22,594 bases of DNA from Candidatus Hydrogenedentota bacterium. GTDB lineage: Bacteria; Hydrogenedentota; Hydrogenedentia; Hydrogenedentales; JAGMZX01. The notes below the pieces were generated by a model, which worked only from the letters and a program-made list of their open reading frames with translations, was not told where the DNA came from and searched no databases. Each line of letters begins with the position of its first letter. Positions within the stretch are counted from its first letter, which is position 1. Shown one piece after another: positions 15,483 to 22,594 of the stretch. Position numbers and translations under genes: made by a program. Location: the NCBI GenBank assembly GCA_029556545.1, contig JAKQEQ010000099.1:1-22594 (forward strand), in the 5' to 3' direction.

Positions 15483-17786
15483 ATGGCGCGTCTTAGAATA
15501 GTTGCGGTGATCTTGCCCGTGTTGTTATCTCCTGCCGCGTGCGGGGAACACGCCGCGCCGGAATGGCGCGAAAACCCGCTCGTAACCGGCCGGCCCATCC
15601 TCTACGTGATGCGCAAACAGTACAAGCCCGACCACCACAACACCGAGACCATGTTCCAGACGAATGAGATCAATACCGCGAGTTTCGAGGGCGGTCATGC
15701 GCTGAAAACGGTCAACCTCAAGACCGGCGAAGTAAGAACCCTTGTCGATGCGCCGGAAGGCGGCATCCGCGACCCGGAAGTGCATTTCAGCGGCGAGAAG
15801 ATTGTCTTTTCCATGCGCAGGAACCGCGACGACGACTACCACATCTACGAGGTAAACGCCGACGGCACGAACCTGCGTCAACTGACCTCCGCGCCCGGCG
15901 TCTTCGATATCGATCCCATCTATCTGCCCGACGACACCATTGTGTTCTCGTCGTCGCGCGAGCCCAAGTATTGCATGTGCAACCGGCATATTATGGGCAA
16001 CTTGTTCCGAATGGACGCCGACGGCGCGAACATCATCCAGATCGGCAAGAGCACGCTGTTCGAGGGTCATCCCGCTCTCATGCCCGATGGCCGCGTGATC
16101 TACTCGCGCTGGGAATACGTTGACCGCAATTTCGGCGACGCGCACGGGCTGTGGACCGTTTACCCCGACGGGACGGCCCACGCCGTGTATTGGGGAAATA
16201 ATACGGCCTCGCCCGGCGCCGTGCTGAACGCCCGCCCCATACCCGGAACCGAGCAGGTGGTCTGCGTGTTCGGGTCCTGCCACGACCGCCCTTGGGGCGC
16301 AATCGCCGTCATCGACCGGCGACTGGGCCTCGATCTGCGCCCGCCGGTCGTGCGCACGTGGCCCACGGATGCCGTGAATCTCGTGAAGGACGGTTGGGAG
16401 AAGTTCGACGAGTATGCGCACCTGCGCATCAAGTACGAAGACCCGTTTCCGCTGAGCGACTCGCTCTTTCTTTGCTCGCGTATGACGGGCGACGGCGAAC
16501 AAACGGGCATCTACCTGCTCGACATGGCCGGCAACGAGGTCTTGCTCCACACGGACGGCCCGGGTTGTTTCGACCCGATGCCGCTCGCGCCGTCGCCGCG
16601 CCCGCCAGCCCTGCCGCTCCGTCGCGATTACGATAATGCCCCAGGATATTTCTACGTGGCCGACGTCTACCGGGGAACCCACATGCGGGGCGTTGCCCGC
16701 GGCGCCGTCAAGTCGCTGCGCGTGGTCGAGTCCCCCGAGAAAAGGTACTGGACCGACCTGCCGTGGGGCGGCCAGGGCATAGCCGCGCCCGCCATGCACT
16801 GGCACGAATTCAACAACAAGCGCATCCTCGGCGTCGTGCCCGTCGAAGAAGACGGATCCGCCTATTTCGCCGTGCCCGCGGACACGTTCGTGTATTTCCA
16901 GTTGCTCGACAAGGACGGCATGATGATTCAGTCGATGCGCAGCGGGACCCTCATCCAGTCGGGCGAAACACAAGGTTGCGTCGGCTGCCACGAAGATCGG
17001 CGGGAAGCGCCCGCAGCCGCGCGCAGCGTCCCGCTCGCAATGCGGCGACCGCCCAGCGTGTTGAACGACTGGTACGGCCCGCCGCGACTCTTCAGTTACC
17101 TCGCCGAGGTCCAACCCGTCTTCGACAGGCACTGCGTCCGCTGTCATGACTACGGCAAGGAAGCGGGAGAAACGCTGAACCTTTCCGGTGACCGGACGAC
17201 GGTGTTCAACACGTCCTATGACGAATTGTGGCGCAAGAAATACTTAGCCGCAATCGGGGCCGGCCCCGCCGCGATACAACCCGCGCTGTCGTGGGGCGCG
17301 CGGAAGAGCCGCCTGATCACGAAAATCTGCGAACACGCGGAAATCGATCCCGAAGGCTGGGACCGCCTGATTACCTGGATTGATATCAACGCGCCGTACT
17401 ACCCGAGTTACGCCTCGGCCTATCCCGAGGGTCTCGCCGGGCGCTGCCCGCTGACCGCTGAGGAAGTGGAGACATTGCACCGATTGACCGGTATCCCCTT
17501 TGCCGACCAACTGGCGTGGAACACGTATCCGGGCCCGCGGATCAACTTCGACCGACCCGCGTTGAGCACTTGCCTGCGGGAGATTCGCGACGATGACCAA
17601 CGCCGGCAAGCGCAGGACATCATCGAAAGGGGCAAGGCGCGACTGGACGCGCGTCCCCGGGGCGATCTCCCCGAGTTCTTGTTCTGTGAGAGGGACCAGG
17701 CGCGCGAGGCCAAGTACCAGACGCGCCGCGCCATCGAGCTGAGAAACCGCCAAGCCCTGCGCGACGGCATCAAGAACTACGATTGA
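15483..17786 (+). CDS. HzsA-related beta-propeller dihaem cytochrome c lipoprotein-like protein
   Basis: The 767-residue product begins with a short signal ending LLSPAAC (Cys20, a loose lipobox). Residues about 35-400 contain TolB/PD40-type propeller blades (DPIYLPDDTIVFSSSRE, GHPALMPDGRVIYSRW). Two c-type haem sites follow, CVGCH at 499-503 and CVRCH at 551-555. This order (propeller, then two haem domains) matches the hydrazine synthase alpha-subunit-related family, widespread in planctomycete-type genomes that do not make hydrazine. In true HzsA, as I recall it, a Tyr four residues after the first CxxCH His binds the haem; here that position is Arg507, arguing against hydrazine synthesis. 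It is likely a periplasmic or envelope electron-transfer or redox enzyme of unknown substrate. I prefer ATG 15483 to the GTG at 15360 because the signal peptide begins there, although its ribosome site (GGGAAAG) is modest. Confidence 0.88.
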   Translation: MARLRIVAVILPVLLSPAACGEHAAPEWRENPLVTGRPILYVMRKQYKPDHHNTETMFQTNEINTASFEGGHALKTVNLKTGEVRTLVDAPEGGIRDPEVHFSGEKIVFSMRRNRDDDYHIYEVNADGTNLRQLTSAPGVFDIDPIYLPDDTIVFSSSREPKYCMCNRHIMGNLFRMDADGANIIQIGKSTLFEGHPALMPDGRVIYSRWEYVDRNFGDAHGLWTVYPDGTAHAVYWGNNTASPGAVLNARPIPGTEQVVCVFGSCHDRPWGAIAVIDRRLGLDLRPPVVRTWPTDAVNLVKDGWEKFDEYAHLRIKYEDPFPLSDSLFLCSRMTGDGEQTGIYLLDMAGNEVLLHTDGPGCFDPMPLAPSPRPPALPLRRDYDNAPGYFYVADVYRGTHMRGVARGAVKSLRVVESPEKRYWTDLPWGGQGIAAPAMHWHEFNNKRILGVVPVEEDGSAYFAVPADTFVYFQLLDKDGMMIQSMRSGTLIQSGETQGCVGCHEDRREAPAAARSVPLAMRRPPSVLNDWYGPPRLFSYLAEVQPVFDRHCVRCHDYGKEAGETLNLSGDRTTVFNTSYDELWRKKYLAAIGAGPAAIQPALSWGARKSRLITKICEHAEIDPEGWDRLITWIDINAPYYPSYASAYPEGLAGRCPLTAEEVETLHRLTGIPFADQLAWNTYPGPRINFDRPALSTCLREIRDDDQRRQAQDIIERGKARLDARPRGDLPEFLFCERDQAREAKYQTRRAIELRNRQALRDGIKNYD

Positions 17787-17811
17787 CCGCGCGACGCTTG
17801 CAATGATTGAA

Positions 17812-17927
17812 ATCCCCCGGGGACTGCCACAAGCGACCCCGCGCCACAATGCGGACTGGCACAAGCGAGTCTTCGAGACGTGCCTGTCCCCGATCCCCCG
17901 GGGGGGAGACGTGCCCGTCCCCGACCC
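17812..17927. repeat. REP-like bulged palindrome array between convergent genes
   Basis: The 141-base gap between the dihaem gene and the GH2 gene is almost filled by related repeats. GGACTGGCAC (17853-17862) pairs with GTGCCTGTCC (17880-17889) at nine of ten positions. Inside is GTCT-TCG-AGAC (17869-17879), leaving AAGCGA as a one-sided bulge. The left arm recurs as GGACTGCCACAAGCGA at 17821-17836. The right arm GAGACGTGCCTGTCCCCGA (17875-17893) recurs at 17906-17924 with one change. ATCCCCCGGGG occurs at 17812 and 17893. This is the architecture of REP/RAYT-type interspersed palindromes; no RAYT transposase is in the window. It could also end transcription from both sides. Confidence 0.7.
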
Positions 17928-20900
17928 TCACGGGACTGCGACAACGACATCCAGTTCCGCAAGCGACGCCCAGGGGTGATCCGGATGAATCGGGCTGATC
18001 GCCGCAAGCTTTAGATAGCGCCCCTTGCGGGTCTGCGCGAAACGTACCGTTTCCGGTTTTCCCGCTCGCCCAAACCGCCCTGCGGCGCACGGCGGCCCCC
18101 ACTCCCCCGGCGAGTCGCTGACATACACTTCGTAGCGGCCAATATGGCCGTTGTTCATGTCCGGCCGCGGGGTTACACGGATCCCGGCCAACTCGACGCA
18201 GGTCTGCATATCGACGATCAACCAATGAGGATACGGCGCCGGCTGCGGCTCCCACGCGCTGTGCCACATCGTATTCGGGTTGTCGTCCAATACGTTTGCC
18301 GCCCCGAATCCCGGCTGCTCGCTGTCCGCCGTCGCCCGCGCGCGTAAGCGCCGCAGCACCGGCGGATCGCGGAACAACGCCTGCACCGCGGCCCCGTCGC
18401 CCCCGACACACGGTGCGAATTCGTCGGACGCCATGTAGTCGAGGATGCTGCGCCGCATCTGGCGCGCCACCGGACGATGCGCAAGATCGGTTTCGAGATC
18501 GCACCCGCAGATCAGCAGCGAACCGCCGTTCACGCGTAGTTCAAGAATCAACCCGAGGCGCCGGTTCGTCACCCAGTCGTCAATCACGCGCACGACGGGC
18601 TCCAGCTCTTTCGGAAGCGCGTTCAATATAAGAATCTGGCTGTTGTGCACGAGGTCCCACCACTGCCAGTTACTGTGAAATTCCGTCGGAAACGCCCTCA
18701 AGGCGGGATGCCCCGGATCGCAGAGCAGCCCGAGCGTGTGCGGCGCCTGAAATCCGGTCCACAACGTGTTCCAGAAGATGGGCGACCACCCGGCCGGAAC
18801 CGTTCCCGCCGCGTCGCCCCGCACGGACCCCGGCTCAGGCAACAGCAACACCCTTCCGCCCGACGCCAGCGTCTTCAGCGCGTCCTCGTCCAGGCACCGC
18901 GCCACGTGAACTCCATCCGGCGTTTCCGTCGAAACGTCGCGAGGATACACCCATATATCCCAGGCATTGGCGGCCTCGGCTTCGGGAAGCGAAATCTCAA
19001 TCACGTAATTCCCGGGCGCGGGCAAGTCCCCAAGCGCAATCTCAATTCGGCCAAGCGGGACCGCCGTGCCCCGCTGGATGGTGCGTGCCGGCCACTCGCC
19101 TTGATCCATGATATTGCCATCAACCCCGGCGAGCGTCCAGCGTGCCGCGGTATTCTCCAAGGGGGCCGGGCCGTAGTGGGTCACTTCGGCGTCTCCGACG
19201 AAGGTCTCGCTCGCGACCCATACACATTTGTCCATGCGCAACAGCGGCGCCGTCGGCCCGGCGAAGCGCCGGTATTCCGCATACGTGATGTAACCCTTCT
19301 CGTCCCAAAATGGATCCAGCACGCCCACCAGGGCCGTGCCTTGCCCGGGGAAGTCGTGCAGGTCAAGCAATTGAAAACCGCCGAAGCCCCGCGTGCGCAG
19401 CGCCGCCTCGATTTCCTCCTTATAGCAGATCGCCTGAAGCTTGCCCGACGCCATCAGAAATGCTTGCGCCAGTTCTCCCATCCCGTTCTTTTCCAGGGTA
19501 TCTCGGAAGATTTCAAAATTGCGCGGCTTGAGCGGACCCGTGTATTTCCGCATCTCATCGAAATTCGGATACACGCACCATTGACCGATCTCGTGGCTCA
19601 CCACCGGCACACTCTGTTCAGCAACAAAATCCCCGTAGTCGACACGCGAATTGAAGGGTTCCGCGTTATAGCGGCACTTGAGCCCCCCGCCCCAGGAATG
19701 CACGCGCGGCGCCGGCGTCACGTGATACTGGTTCTCGGGGATCTCCGGCCATCCGGACGCGGCGGTATACAACCGGCGCGGGTCGGACGTCTTCCAGCGT
19801 TCCACGAGTTCCCCGAGAAACGCTTTCTGATTCCGTCCGGCCGGTTCGTTCCCGTAAGCTAACAGGCAGAATGAGGGATGGTTGCCGTAAGCGCGAAGTA
19901 TGCGGTCGATCTCGTCACGGATATACTCGTCGATCGCCCCGCCGTCGCCTACCTTCGTCCAGAAGGGTCCTTCCACCTGGAACATGAACCCCAACTGGTC
20001 CGCCGCATCGAACGCCGCTTCCGGCGGACACCACGAGTGAAACCGCAAGTGGTTCAACCCGCAAGCCCGCGCCTTGAGCATCAGGGTTTTCCAGGAATGT
20101 GCGTCCGTCGGCGGATAACCGGTCTTCGGGAAAATGCAGCACTCAAGCGTGCCGCGAAGGAATAGCTTCTCGCCGTTCATAGCGAACTGCGTCCCCTCGA
20201 CCCTGATTTCGCGCATCCCAAAATTCGCGGTGCGCGTGTCGCGATACGCAGCGCCGCCGCCCGTTCCGGAGAGCGTAGCAGTCATTTCGTAAAGCGCGGG
20301 ATGGAACTCACTCCAGGTCTCGAAACGCCCGCCAAAGGGATACTCGATCTCAAGAAGCGCCAGCCCTTTTTCGGAGACTTCGACCGCCACGGTGTATGGC
20401 GCGTGATGCGACGGGACAGTCCGCTCCGCCGGAACGTTCCAGAGGCGCGCCGCCAACGCGATCGTGCCGGTCACTTCCCGCTCTGTTTCGTTCGCCAATT
20501 CCAGACGAACACGGGCGCATTTCCGTTCAAGGTCGGGATATACCTGCATGTCCCGGATATGGACCGGATCAACCGCCCGCAGTTCCATCCGGCCCACAAT
20601 CCCGTTCCAGTTCGATTGCGTGTTATCCGACACGCTGTGCGCGTCTCGTCCGACGTCGATCTTGACCGTATTGTCCATCCGAATCGTGATCGTGTGCCTG
20701 CCCGGTAAGAGCGTATCGCTCAGATCATATTCATGCGGCACAGACAAACTGTTCCGCATGCCGCGGAATTGGCCGTCCACCCACACCTGTGTCTCCCAAT
20801 GACACCGTTCGAGAAAGAGCATCACCCGCTTGCCGCGATAGCTTTCGGGAACCTCGATGTCGCGCTGATACCACGCCGGCCCGACGTAGTACTTGTCCGG

Positions 20901-21227
20901 CTGCAGCCAGAACGGCGCCTTCACGTTGCCCGGTTCGCGATACGGCGCAAAGGCGTCCTTCGCATGCCCCAAGTCGCGCACGGTGCCCGTCCACGGCGTA
21001 TCCATCGTCACCTCCTCCCCGTAACCGCCCTCGTTCATCGATCCGGGCAGACGGATTGCCTGCGCCAGCGGCCGCTGAAACCACCCTTCCCGCACGCCTG
21101 CGTCCCCCGGGCCCATTTGAAACCCCCACGTCCCCGCCAGGGAAACAATAGGCGGCGTCTCCTGCCCAATCGCCGCTTGTCGCGCAAAAACTACCGACGT
21201 CATTACTCCCCATAACACGATGCGCAT
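17928..21227 (-). CDS. Secreted multidomain GH2 glycosidase (beta-galactosidase-like) with discoidin domain
   Basis: The 1099-residue product has a weak signal peptide (1-22). Residues about 25-220 form the GH2 jelly-roll sugar-binding domain (PAWYQRDIEVP, VWVDGQFRG), 220-340 an Ig-like sandwich and 345-640 the TIM barrel. AYGNEPAG contains the likely acid/base Glu461 and VSHEIGQW the likely nucleophile Glu546. HSWCPPEAAFDAADQLGF (398-415) is typical of the barrel. About 690-950 holds a beta domain and a GATase-like module (LASGGRVLLLPEPG, then WWDLVHNSQILILNALP). About 960-1099 is an F5/8-type discoidin domain (ANVLDDNPNTMWHSAW). It should hydrolyse a beta-linked sugar (galactoside, glucuronide or mannoside) of an extracellular glycan. 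The ATG at 21227 follows GGGAG by seven bases; upstream extension to 21449 lacks family homology. Confidence 0.9.
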   Translation of the reverse strand: MRIVLWGVMTSVVFARQAAIGQETPPIVSLAGTWGFQMGPGDAGVREGWFQRPLAQAIRLPGSMNEGGYGEEVTMDTPWTGTVRDLGHAKDAFAPYREPGNVKAPFWLQPDKYYVGPAWYQRDIEVPESYRGKRVMLFLERCHWETQVWVDGQFRGMRNSLSVPHEYDLSDTLLPGRHTITIRMDNTVKIDVGRDAHSVSDNTQSNWNGIVGRMELRAVDPVHIRDMQVYPDLERKCARVRLELANETEREVTGTIALAARLWNVPAERTVPSHHAPYTVAVEVSEKGLALLEIEYPFGGRFETWSEFHPALYEMTATLSGTGGGAAYRDTRTANFGMREIRVEGTQFAMNGEKLFLRGTLECCIFPKTGYPPTDAHSWKTLMLKARACGLNHLRFHSWCPPEAAFDAADQLGFMFQVEGPFWTKVGDGGAIDEYIRDEIDRILRAYGNHPSFCLLAYGNEPAGRNQKAFLGELVERWKTSDPRRLYTAASGWPEIPENQYHVTPAPRVHSWGGGLKCRYNAEPFNSRVDYGDFVAEQSVPVVSHEIGQWCVYPNFDEMRKYTGPLKPRNFEIFRDTLEKNGMGELAQAFLMASGKLQAICYKEEIEAALRTRGFGGFQLLDLHDFPGQGTALVGVLDPFWDEKGYITYAEYRRFAGPTAPLLRMDKCVWVASETFVGDAEVTHYGPAPLENTAARWTLAGVDGNIMDQGEWPARTIQRGTAVPLGRIEIALGDLPAPGNYVIEISLPEAEAANAWDIWVYPRDVSTETPDGVHVARCLDEDALKTLASGGRVLLLPEPGSVRGDAAGTVPAGWSPIFWNTLWTGFQAPHTLGLLCDPGHPALRAFPTEFHSNWQWWDLVHNSQILILNALPKELEPVVRVIDDWVTNRRLGLILELRVNGGSLLICGCDLETDLAHRPVARQMRRSILDYMASDEFAPCVGGDGAAVQALFRDPPVLRRLRARATADSEQPGFGAANVLDDNPNTMWHSAWEPQPAPYPHWLIVDMQTCVELAGIRVTPRPDMNNGHIGRYEVYVSDSPGEWGPPCAAGRFGRAGKPETVRFAQTRKGRYLKLAAISPIHPDHPWASLAELDVVVAVP

Positions 21228-21282
21228 AGCCCGACTCCCATTCTTCTCGTGCCACCCGAAAACGGTGCGTCTTCTGCCTTGG

Positions 21283-21311
21283 CATAAAACACAACAATCA
21301 ACCGCTGCCAA
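21283..21311 (-). promoter_or_regulatory. Possible sigma70-type promoter for the GH2 gene
   Basis: On the minus strand TTGGCA (21311-21306) matches the -35 consensus at five of six positions. After 17 bases comes TTTATG (21288-21283), a weak -10 box (three of six). Transcription would begin near 21276, leaving a leader of about 50 bases before the start at 21227. Confidence 0.35.
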
Positions 21312-21398
21312 TGATCGGTGTAACACACCAGTCTTCCTCCTTGCCACTGCCCGTCCGCGAACCGTCCCGTAGCGCCCTGACCTTGCACGACGCCGCAC

Positions 21399-21415
21399 CG
21401 CAGTGCCACACTGCG
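21399..21415. promoter_or_regulatory. Perfect 7-bp hairpin in the leader of the rightmost gene
   Basis: CGCAGTG (21399-21405) and CACTGCG (21409-21415) pair around a three-base loop CCA. The element lies 25 bases before the start at 21441 and just upstream of its AAAGGTGA ribosome site. It could be an operator or leader hairpin; only the symmetry supports this. Confidence 0.35.
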
Positions 21416-21440
21416 TCAAGGAACTCAAAGGTGATCGGCC

Positions 21441-22594
21441 ATGAGACACGCCCTTCTCTCGATACTCTTCCTACTCGGCGTCATGTCTACCGGCTTCGCG
21501 GAAGACCTGTCGTTCAAGGATCCGTTGCGACAACGCCTGATCGATCAGGCCCCCGGACTACTTAAGTCCTTTGACGCCCCTACCGGGCATTTCGGCGAAG
21601 GCATCTGGATCGTGAACGACCAGCACCCCATGTACCCGCTCGCCGTGGCGTACGCGTTGGACATACCGGGAAATCCGTATCACAAGAGCGCGGAATTGCT
21701 CGAAGTCATTATGAAAGCGGGTGACGCGCTCATCGCGGATGCCGACGCGGACGGCAAGTGGGAATTCCGCAAGAAGGACGGCAGCACCTGGGGCACGATT
21801 CACATGCCGTGGACCTATTCGCGGTGGGTGCGCACGTTCGCGATCATCAAGGAGGACATGCCCCCGGACCGCCGCGAACGGTGGACCAAGGCACTGCTGC
21901 TCGGCTACGGCAATATCGCGAAGACCGCTTTGGGAAACGTTCACAACATCCCCGCCCATCACGCTATGGGGCTGTACGTCGCCGGTAAGTCGCTCGACCG
22001 TCCCGAGTGGTGCGATCAGGCCGCCGCATTCCTGCGGCGCGTGGCCTCGGATCAACGCGAAGGCGGCTACTGGTCGGAAGGCGCGGGACCGGTCGTGGCC
22101 TACAATTTCGTCTACGTCGACGCCCTGGGAACCTATTACGCGATCTCCGGAGACGCGGAAGTCCTTCCGACGCTCGAACGCGCCGCCGCCTTCCATCTCC
22201 GTTTCACGTACCCGAACGGGCACCGCGTCGAGACCATCGATCAGCGCAACCCGTATGATCCCGGCGTTAACGTCGGAAACGTCGGGTTCACGCTCACCGC
22301 CGCGGGCCGCGCGTATCTGCATCGACAATGGGCGCTGCGCGGTATCGAGCATTTGGACACAGACTTGATCGCATCGCTGCTGCTCTATGGGAAGGAAGGC
22401 CCGACCGCGCCGGAGAGCGCGGCTACGGGGCAGTTTCTCCTGGTCGAAGATGGCGTGCCGCGCGCCGCGACGCTGCGCCAGGAACCGTGGTTCGTGTGCC
22501 TGTCCGCCTACTGCGGCCCTGTCGAGCAGAACCGGTGGCTTCAGGATCGCCAGAACCTTGTCAGCGTCTACCATGACCGCACCGGCCTGATCCT
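21441..22594 (+). CDS. Secreted alpha/alpha-toroid protein, possibly heparinase- or lyase-like (3' end outside window)
   Basis: The frame is open from the ATG at 21441 to the window edge (384 full codons). Residues 1-20 form a clear signal peptide (LLSILFLLGVMSTGFA then E). The visible part is helix-rich with aromatic loops (MPWTYSRWVRTFA, EGGYWSEGAGPVVAYNF). NVHNIPAHHAMGLYVAG at 166-182 recalls the Asn/His loop of heparinase II/III-type and related polysaccharide lyases with an (alpha/alpha) toroid. A C-terminal beta-sandwich would be expected but is beyond the edge. It may cleave an acidic polysaccharide, but a glycosidase or non-catalytic toroid is equally possible on this sequence alone. 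AAAGGTGAT sits about five bases before the ATG. It is divergent from the GH2 gene across a 213-base intergenic region. Confidence 0.75.
   Translation, partial: MRHALLSILFLLGVMSTGFAEDLSFKDPLRQRLIDQAPGLLKSFDAPTGHFGEGIWIVNDQHPMYPLAVAYALDIPGNPYHKSAELLEVIMKAGDALIADADADGKWEFRKKDGSTWGTIHMPWTYSRWVRTFAIIKEDMPPDRRERWTKALLLGYGNIAKTALGNVHNIPAHHAMGLYVAGKSLDRPEWCDQAAAFLRRVASDQREGGYWSEGAGPVVAYNFVYVDALGTYYAISGDAEVLPTLERAAAFHLRFTYPNGHRVETIDQRNPYDPGVNVGNVGFTLTAAGRAYLHRQWALRGIEHLDTDLIASLLLYGKEGPTAPESAATGQFLLVEDGVPRAATLRQEPWFVCLSAYCGPVEQNRWLQDRQNLVSVYHDRTGLI

Noticed and set aside
15525-17147. Long minus-strand frame (540 codons) opposite the HzsA-related gene
   Set aside because: It overlaps the clearly coding dihaem gene with its two CxxCH sites, lacks a ribosome site and has low-complexity His/Arg/Val-rich sequence.

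Overview
The window is GC-rich, bacterial and carries ten protein genes, two of them cut by the window ends. I see no tRNA, rRNA, CRISPR array, transposase or transcription factor. Several traits suggest an uncultured member of the PVC/Hydrogenedentota/Lentisphaerae type of lineage: a long uninterrupted Glu-Gly linker on a secreted protein, a Tat-exported sugar-isomerase-like protein, a HzsA-related dihaem cytochrome, and dense secreted glycosidase-type genes. This placement is inferred from gene content, not from a marker gene.

Layout. 1-1590 (-) is a secreted Ig-like/EF-hand protein ending in (Glu-Gly)n, truncated by the window edge. 1867-3129 (-) is a DegT/StrS-family PLP aminotransferase, divergent from 3358-5907 (+), a secreted alpha/alpha-barrel glycosidase-like protein with beta-sandwich and malectin-like modules. 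6160-7728 (+) is a sodium:solute symporter. 7949-9217 (+) is a two-helix membrane protein with a C-terminal tandem repeat. 9392-11446 (+) is a secreted GH36-type alpha-galactosidase. It converges on 11493-13427 (-), a double metallo-beta-lactamase-fold protein. Divergent from that are 13791-15356 (+), the Tat-exported fucose/arabinose-isomerase-like protein, and 15483-17786 (+), the HzsA-related dihaem protein. These converge on 17928-21227 (-), a large GH2 protein with GATase-like and discoidin modules. Divergent from that is 21441 onward (+), a secreted toroid/lyase-like protein cut by the right edge.

Taken together this looks like a glycan-scavenging island. Exported glycosidases (GH36, GH2, a probable third alpha/alpha-barrel enzyme and a possible lyase) would release sugars from a galactose-containing or related heteropolymer, and the SSS symporter could import a monomer. 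The exported isomerase-like and dihaem proteins sit together on one strand and may act on sugars or electrons outside the cytoplasm. The cluster has no SusC/SusD pair and no local regulator. Three of its four divergent or convergent strand changes at the right contain notable inverted repeats or promoter-like elements.

The most unusual items are the Tat-exported isomerase-like/dihaem gene pair, the tandem MBL protein whose first metal site is degraded, a bulged REP-like palindrome array between convergent genes (17812-17927), a near-perfect 22-bp palindrome at the symporter start, and a 40-residue tandem repeat in an otherwise unrecognised membrane protein.
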